The notes under the pieces: model-generated
Seen by the model: only the letters and a program-made list of their open reading frames with translations
Databases searched by the model: none
Told to the model about the DNA's origin: nothing
Made by a program: the position numbers and the translations under genes
Shown here: positions 59,847 through 64,000 of the stretch, piece after piece
Layout of the letters: each line of letters begins with the position of its first letter
Numbering within the stretch: position 1 is the stretch's first letter
Assembly: GCA_024138015.1 (NCBI GenBank)
Contig: JAMXBB010000007.1
Span: 83,996,902-84,060,901 of the forward strand
DNA from: Lumnitzera littorea
Lineage: Eukaryota; Streptophyta; Magnoliopsida; Myrtales; Combretaceae
Length of the DNA: 64,000 nt
Direction of reading: 5' to 3'

Positions 59847-60808
59847 CCTAGGGAAGACTTGTTGCTATTTATCGGGATGGAGAACCAGTTATTCAAATGA
59901 TGTTGGAACTTGTGTGGCGAGTTTATTGATCCTTCTTTGCCAGATTCCCGGGCTTGAGTCTCTTCTCGTATGAACGTCTCAGTTAGCGGTGGAAAGGTCA
60001 TTGAGGCATGGTATAATCTGTTACCTCTCTTACCCTTCGTTTGTTTCTTCTAGAATTATTCTACTAAGGTAGGATTATAGCCAAGGCCGTAGGTACCGAT
60101 ATGGCTTTCCTTGAATCCCATTCTTCTATCATCTTCTCTGTTGGGTTCGGTAATCATGTTCACTTCTTCAAACATTTGTAATCTCAACTCTTCTTATCCC
60201 TCACTTCCTATGTAGGGTATAGCCATCTCCTTATAGATTTCATAATCTTGATCTCCTAGAATTGTAATCACCTGGCCATTTGAGATAAACTTCAACTTTT
60301 GGTGTAAGCTCGAGGGTATGGCCCCTATTGCATGAATCCAAGGTCTTCCCAAGAGTAGATTGAAAGATCTTAGAATGTCCATGACTTGGAATCGAATAGT
60401 AAAGTACGGAGGGCCAATACTCACGGATAAATCAATCTCTCCTATAATCTCTTTTCTGGAACCATCAAAGGCCCTAACTGTTGTGGAAGAAGGCTTAATT
60501 ACAGATGTATCGATGCCCAGTAAATCCAAGGTGGCGAGTGGGCAGACGTTTAGTGATGATCCCTTGTTAATGAGCACCCTAGTGATAATTATGTCGTTAC
60601 TCCTTACCTTGATAAAGAGTGGCTTTGTATGTTTGTTCCCTTCCTCACCTAATTCTTTAGCTGAAAAAGAAATTTGATCCATTGTGAGGACAGAATTAGT
60701 AACCAATCCTATCTTCTCAGTTGGAATTTCCCAAGGGACCTTTACCTCATTTAAAGTGCAAAACAAAGCCTCCCTGTATGGTTCAAATGTGATTAACAAG
60801 CTCATCAA
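59847..60808 (-). pseudogene. Tat/Ogre aspartic protease and linker (broken)
   Basis: Reads PLFIKVRSNDIIITRVLI, NKGSSLNVCPLATLDLLG, VRAFDGSRKEIIGEIDLSV and FNLLLGRPWIHAIGAIPSSL. The catalytic Asp of the D-x-G-S-S signature is Asn here (AAC; one G-to-A change). A TAA at 60194-60196 and two stops near 60050 break the linker. After them the frame stays open to the predicted intron donor. It is in the same frame as gag, so a gag-pro fusion is likely in the ancestor. Confidence 0.85.
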
Positions 60809-60814
60809 CGATAT

Positions 60815-62626
60815 TTATGCAGGAGTCTTACTAAGTTGATCCATGATCTTATACTCACTCAACTTGATCATTTTGGTAAAGGTTGATAGCCTCTCAATGC
60901 ATTCGGCCACCGTCTTATCATTTGATTCTCCTGGTATGACCTTCCTCTCATGCTCCTCTTTCGGGTGATAAATGTTTCCTGATCGAGTTATGCCCCCTGC
61001 TAGAGGACCTGGTTTTCCCTGATTTACCAAGTGATAGTTAAATGGAGTAACCTTGTAATTTTCTGGTAGCAACGGTACGTAGAATGTGTACCTCTTCACA
61101 TCTAAAGTCTGGTTGCTAGTATAAAACTCAAAAACCCTAAGCTTCTTATCTGAATCAATGTTGTTGACAGTACAGTCATAAAAAATCATACTAATCATCG
61201 GCTCGTGGTTAGGTAAGGGATTATTGTTAACGTTAGGAATCAGGGCTTCTACGAAATCCAATTGCACTATCCCTTCATCTATCAAGTCTTGAATCTTATT
61301 CCTCAATCTCCAGCATGCATCAGTCGAATGCCCCACTTGTCCACAGTGGTATTCACACTTTATTGTAGGGTCAAAGATTCTCAGTTGGTATCGGTCACTA
61401 GGAAGTTTGTACCATATCAAATTATCCCTTTGTAACTTCCCGAAGACTTGAATTAAAGAGACCGGTATCTTGGTAAATTGTCTATAAGTCCTATTAGTTT
61501 GAAACTAGTCTCTGAATTGTTGCTGAGTGGAAGGAGGATTCGTCCTGAAAGCGACTTGAGCATTACGTCTGGCATTTGAATTTACCATACCGATTGTAGA
61601 TTCTTTAAGTTTGTTGTTGGCTAGTCTAGGACCAGATGATGACACTGGTGGTCTTCTATTTGCTAGATCTTGCAGCTTACCGGAAGAGATAGCACTTTCA
61701 ATCCTGCACCCTGCTGCTACTACTTCAGCAAAACTAGATAAGGCCTGCCCGATGAGATGGGAAAAGTAGGGCCTTTCTAAGGTGTTAATGAAAGCTGATG
61801 TGAGCTCTTTCTCAGTCATAGGAGTATAGATTCTTATAGCTAAGGACCTCCATCTTTGAGCATATTTTTTGAATGATTCATTATTCTTCTTTCGTAAGGT
61901 AACCAAGTCCATCATAGTTAGGGTTACTTCTATGTTGAATTTATATTGTTCATAAAACGCTTTAGCAAGTTTTTCCCATGTATTTATCTGATTCAAATTA
62001 AGCTGGGCATACCAAGTTAGGGCCGGTCCAGTCAAACTATCTTGGAATACCTCTACCATGAGTGGATCATACTGAACATATTTACCCATCTTCCTGACAT
62101 ACAACCTGGTGTGGAGCTTGAGGTAACCCTTCCCGTTATACTTTTCAAATTCTGGTGCCTTAAACTTTTCAGGGTATGATCCCATGTCACACATGAAAAA
62201 CTCCGTGATCCCCACTTGTTCAAATCCATCATATCCTACAAGTGCCTTCATCTTCTCAATTATCTGTTGTGTTAATTTCTTTTCTAGTTCTTTCAAGTTG
62301 TCCATACTTGGCCCATGGTCAACAAGTTTCGGGGCTGTATACGTGTCAGGTTCGAAGGTCGGGTTATATTTCAGGTAAACTCCTTTTGACTCGAATAGGT
62401 CTTTTTGATATTCATGCTCTACTTTAGGAGCGTGTGTATTCTTCCCATAGCGGGTCTTGGAGCTTTCTTCATTAGACGGTGCTGTAGCTCGCATCAAAGC
62501 AATGCTGTCTGCTAGGAAGCTCATTTGTTCTGCCATCTTCTCCATAGCCCTTTTTATGGAATGAAACCTCAGCTCGGAGGGATCATTGATCTCAAGGTCT
62601 CTGTCATTTCCTTGAATGGTGGCCAT
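60815..62626 (-). pseudogene. Tat/Ogre gag (two in-frame stops)
   Basis: Starts MATIQGNDRDLEIND with ATG at 62624-62626. The capsid (retrotransposon gag) domain lies around residues 190-290, with DSLTGPALTWYAQLNLNQI and TWEKLAKAFYEQYKFN. TAG at 61505-61507 stops it after 373 codons, but the same frame runs on for about 230 codons through CEYHCGQVGHSTDACW, the Tat-type knuckle, and NKIQDLIDEGIV to TAA at 60815-60817. The TAA falls where KTPAQIS-type sequence is usual, so CAA to TAA is likely. After it the protease frame continues without a shift. Confidence 0.9.
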
Positions 62627-62998
62627 CCTGGTCTGGGAACGTGTTCTAATTAGACTTCTTTGAAAGACTTGACGTTTGGGAGCTATCTTGAAATTTTACC
62701 TAAATTTGAAGATCAACTCAATAAAGGGTTAGTACATATTACATTTTTCTAAGAAAGAGTTGTTAATCGTATAGATGCAAAGATGCATGTAACACGAATG
62801 CAGTGAAAAATTAAAAATTGGGAAGAAACCTTTGATATAGCAAAACTTAACTAACTTTTATTAATTTTTTTTTTTTTTGTGAAGCTTTACACCTCTTATT
62901 CTGTTCACAAAAAAGAATTCTAAAGAAAAGATTAAAAAAAAAACCTAAAATCTATTCTCCTAGTGGCTGGTAGGCTTATCTTGTGTCTTTCTTCTCTT
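62627..62998 (-). other. Spacer between ORF1 and gag
   Basis: About 370 bp, AT-rich, with poly-T/poly-A runs. No open frame of note. Confidence 0.6.
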
Positions 62999-64000
62999 TC
63001 AGATCTCGGGAGCCTGCTCTTCTTTGCCCTTAGTCCTCTTCAGTTGTGCTTCCAATGCCTTTATCTTCTGATGATATTCCTTGCAACGGTTTTCCAACTC
63101 TTGCTCTCTTTTACTCATTCTCTCAAGTTCAGCTTCAACTTAAACTTACCCCTCCTTTTTATTATCATCCATATCTTTCAGTCCTTTTAGTTGGTGATAA
63201 AGAAATCCTTTGGTTGTTTGGCTCTTGGCTGTTATCCCTTTAGTGGTAGGGGTAGTCTTTCTTGTGCACCAAAGAGCTCGAATACTCTGAAGCTTGGCTA
63301 CTTTATCAGCCACCATCATGCCGGGGTTAAGGAAGTCCAATGAGATAGCTTCTAATGATGGTCTGGGGATCATGTCCTCGATGAGTCCATTGGTTGGGAC
63401 GTATGCGGTGCAGAGGTTGAAGCCAATCAAAGGGACCGCCTTGAAGTCTTTACACCCTCTTATTATTTCCTTGCTTGCAAACCACTTAGGTGTCAACAAT
63501 AACTCTTCTACTTTCATATTCTGAAAGTATTGGACCTAGTAATGGCTAGCTATATTTTCTAGCAGCTCAATTCTTTCTCCAAAAGATTTGATAAGGTTGT
63601 ATTGTTGAGTAAACTTGGCCCGATTGAAATCAAGTTAGTAACTTCTCATGTAGCTAATGAACTAGACCATCAGTAGGACCATATTAGTTTTCAGATCTCC
63701 TTGTTTCTTTTTCTTCAGATGGTTGAGTGATCGGATCTGCTCAGCCAAAAGGGATGGGACATATGATTTCCCTTCAAGGAATTGGGTTACGAGTTCTGCA
63801 ATTCTGAAGTAGACTCGACGTCTATCATTAGGGAACAAAATAGTATTGAAAACCACCAATATAAAAGTGTTGACCCGGTACTAGTGCCATGCTTCTAAAT
63901 TTACACAAAAAACCTCGCGTTTTTCTCTATGCTTCAATTCAGTAGAAAACCAGTCGATGACGTCCTCTAAGCGAATGGTCTTTTCTTGATTTAGAACCTA
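62999..64000 (-). pseudogene. Tat/Ogre extra ORF1, 3' part (broken, runs off window)
   Basis: An extra reading frame upstream of gag is a feature of Ogre-type elements; its role is unknown. Here it reads TIRLEDVIDWFSTELKHREK, VVFNTILFPNDRRRVYFRIA, LVTQFLEGKSYVPSLLAEQI and FKAVPLIGFNLCTAYVP. It ends in a Glu/Lys-rich coiled-coil-like tail (VEAELERMSKREQELENRC) before TGA at 62999-63001. Stops lie near 63136-63146, 63530, 63660 and 63890 and again fit transitions such as CAG to TAG. The start lies beyond 64000. It resembles the N-terminal domain of unknown function seen in many plant elements (possibly the one now called DUF7745; from memory). Confidence 0.75.

Noticed and set aside
1..64000. 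A new defence, biosynthetic or other gene system
   Set aside because: Outside COG3 every coding-like stretch I could read belongs to retroelements; no cluster of host genes is present.

Overview
The window is nuclear DNA of a flowering plant, most likely a eudicot. It is AT-rich, its introns are GT-AG and short to medium in length, and most of it is decayed LTR retrotransposon. I recognise one intact host gene: a 25-exon COG3 (Golgi vesicle-tethering complex subunit) on the + strand at 14134-26284, predicted to encode 788 residues. The species cannot be fixed from the sequence. I found no rRNA, functional tRNA, CRISPR or bacterial-type gene system.

Layout, left to right. 149-2220: a solo LTR of the same family as the Tat/Ogre element at the right end. 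2221-4246: AT-rich DNA with a small inverted-repeat element and a 73-bp tandem duplication. 4247-11169: an LTR element with ~2.2-kb LTRs and a 2.5-kb interior with no recognisable protein. 11757-12390: a broken RNase H-type remnant of a non-LTR element. 13405-13935: a hAT-like MITE just upstream of COG3. 14134-26284: COG3, with a Mutator-like insertion in intron 15. 26691-27131: a Harbinger/Tourist-type MITE just downstream of COG3. 27340-28230 and 40860-41690: two inverted copies of one repeat. Between them, 28851-40773 is a large LTR element with 3.2-3.5-kb LTRs and almost no readable coding. 42188-48376: a degraded Ty3/Gypsy element on the + strand. 49240-49757: a gag fragment cut off by the next insertion. 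49758-64000: most of a Tat/Ogre-type Ty3/Gypsy element on the - strand, running off the right edge.

The Tat/Ogre element is the richest part. Read on the - strand it has an extra ORF1 with a coiled-coil end, gag, protease, a predicted short intron that restores the reading frame, RT, RNase H, a second RNase H, integrase, a 3' untranslated region with about 38 copies of an ~81-bp tandem repeat, a polypurine tract and the 3' LTR. Its gag-pro-pol is broken by many in-frame stops. Those I compared with family sequence are the kind made by C-to-T (or G-to-A) changes, as expected from decay of a silenced, methylated copy. The other elements carry similar changes, including in their primer-binding sites.

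There is no evidence of a new gene system. The most useful leads are the predicted Ogre-type intron, the tandem array with a perfect palindrome at one end, the tRNA-like segment in the LTR, and the three DNA transposon insertions in and around COG3.
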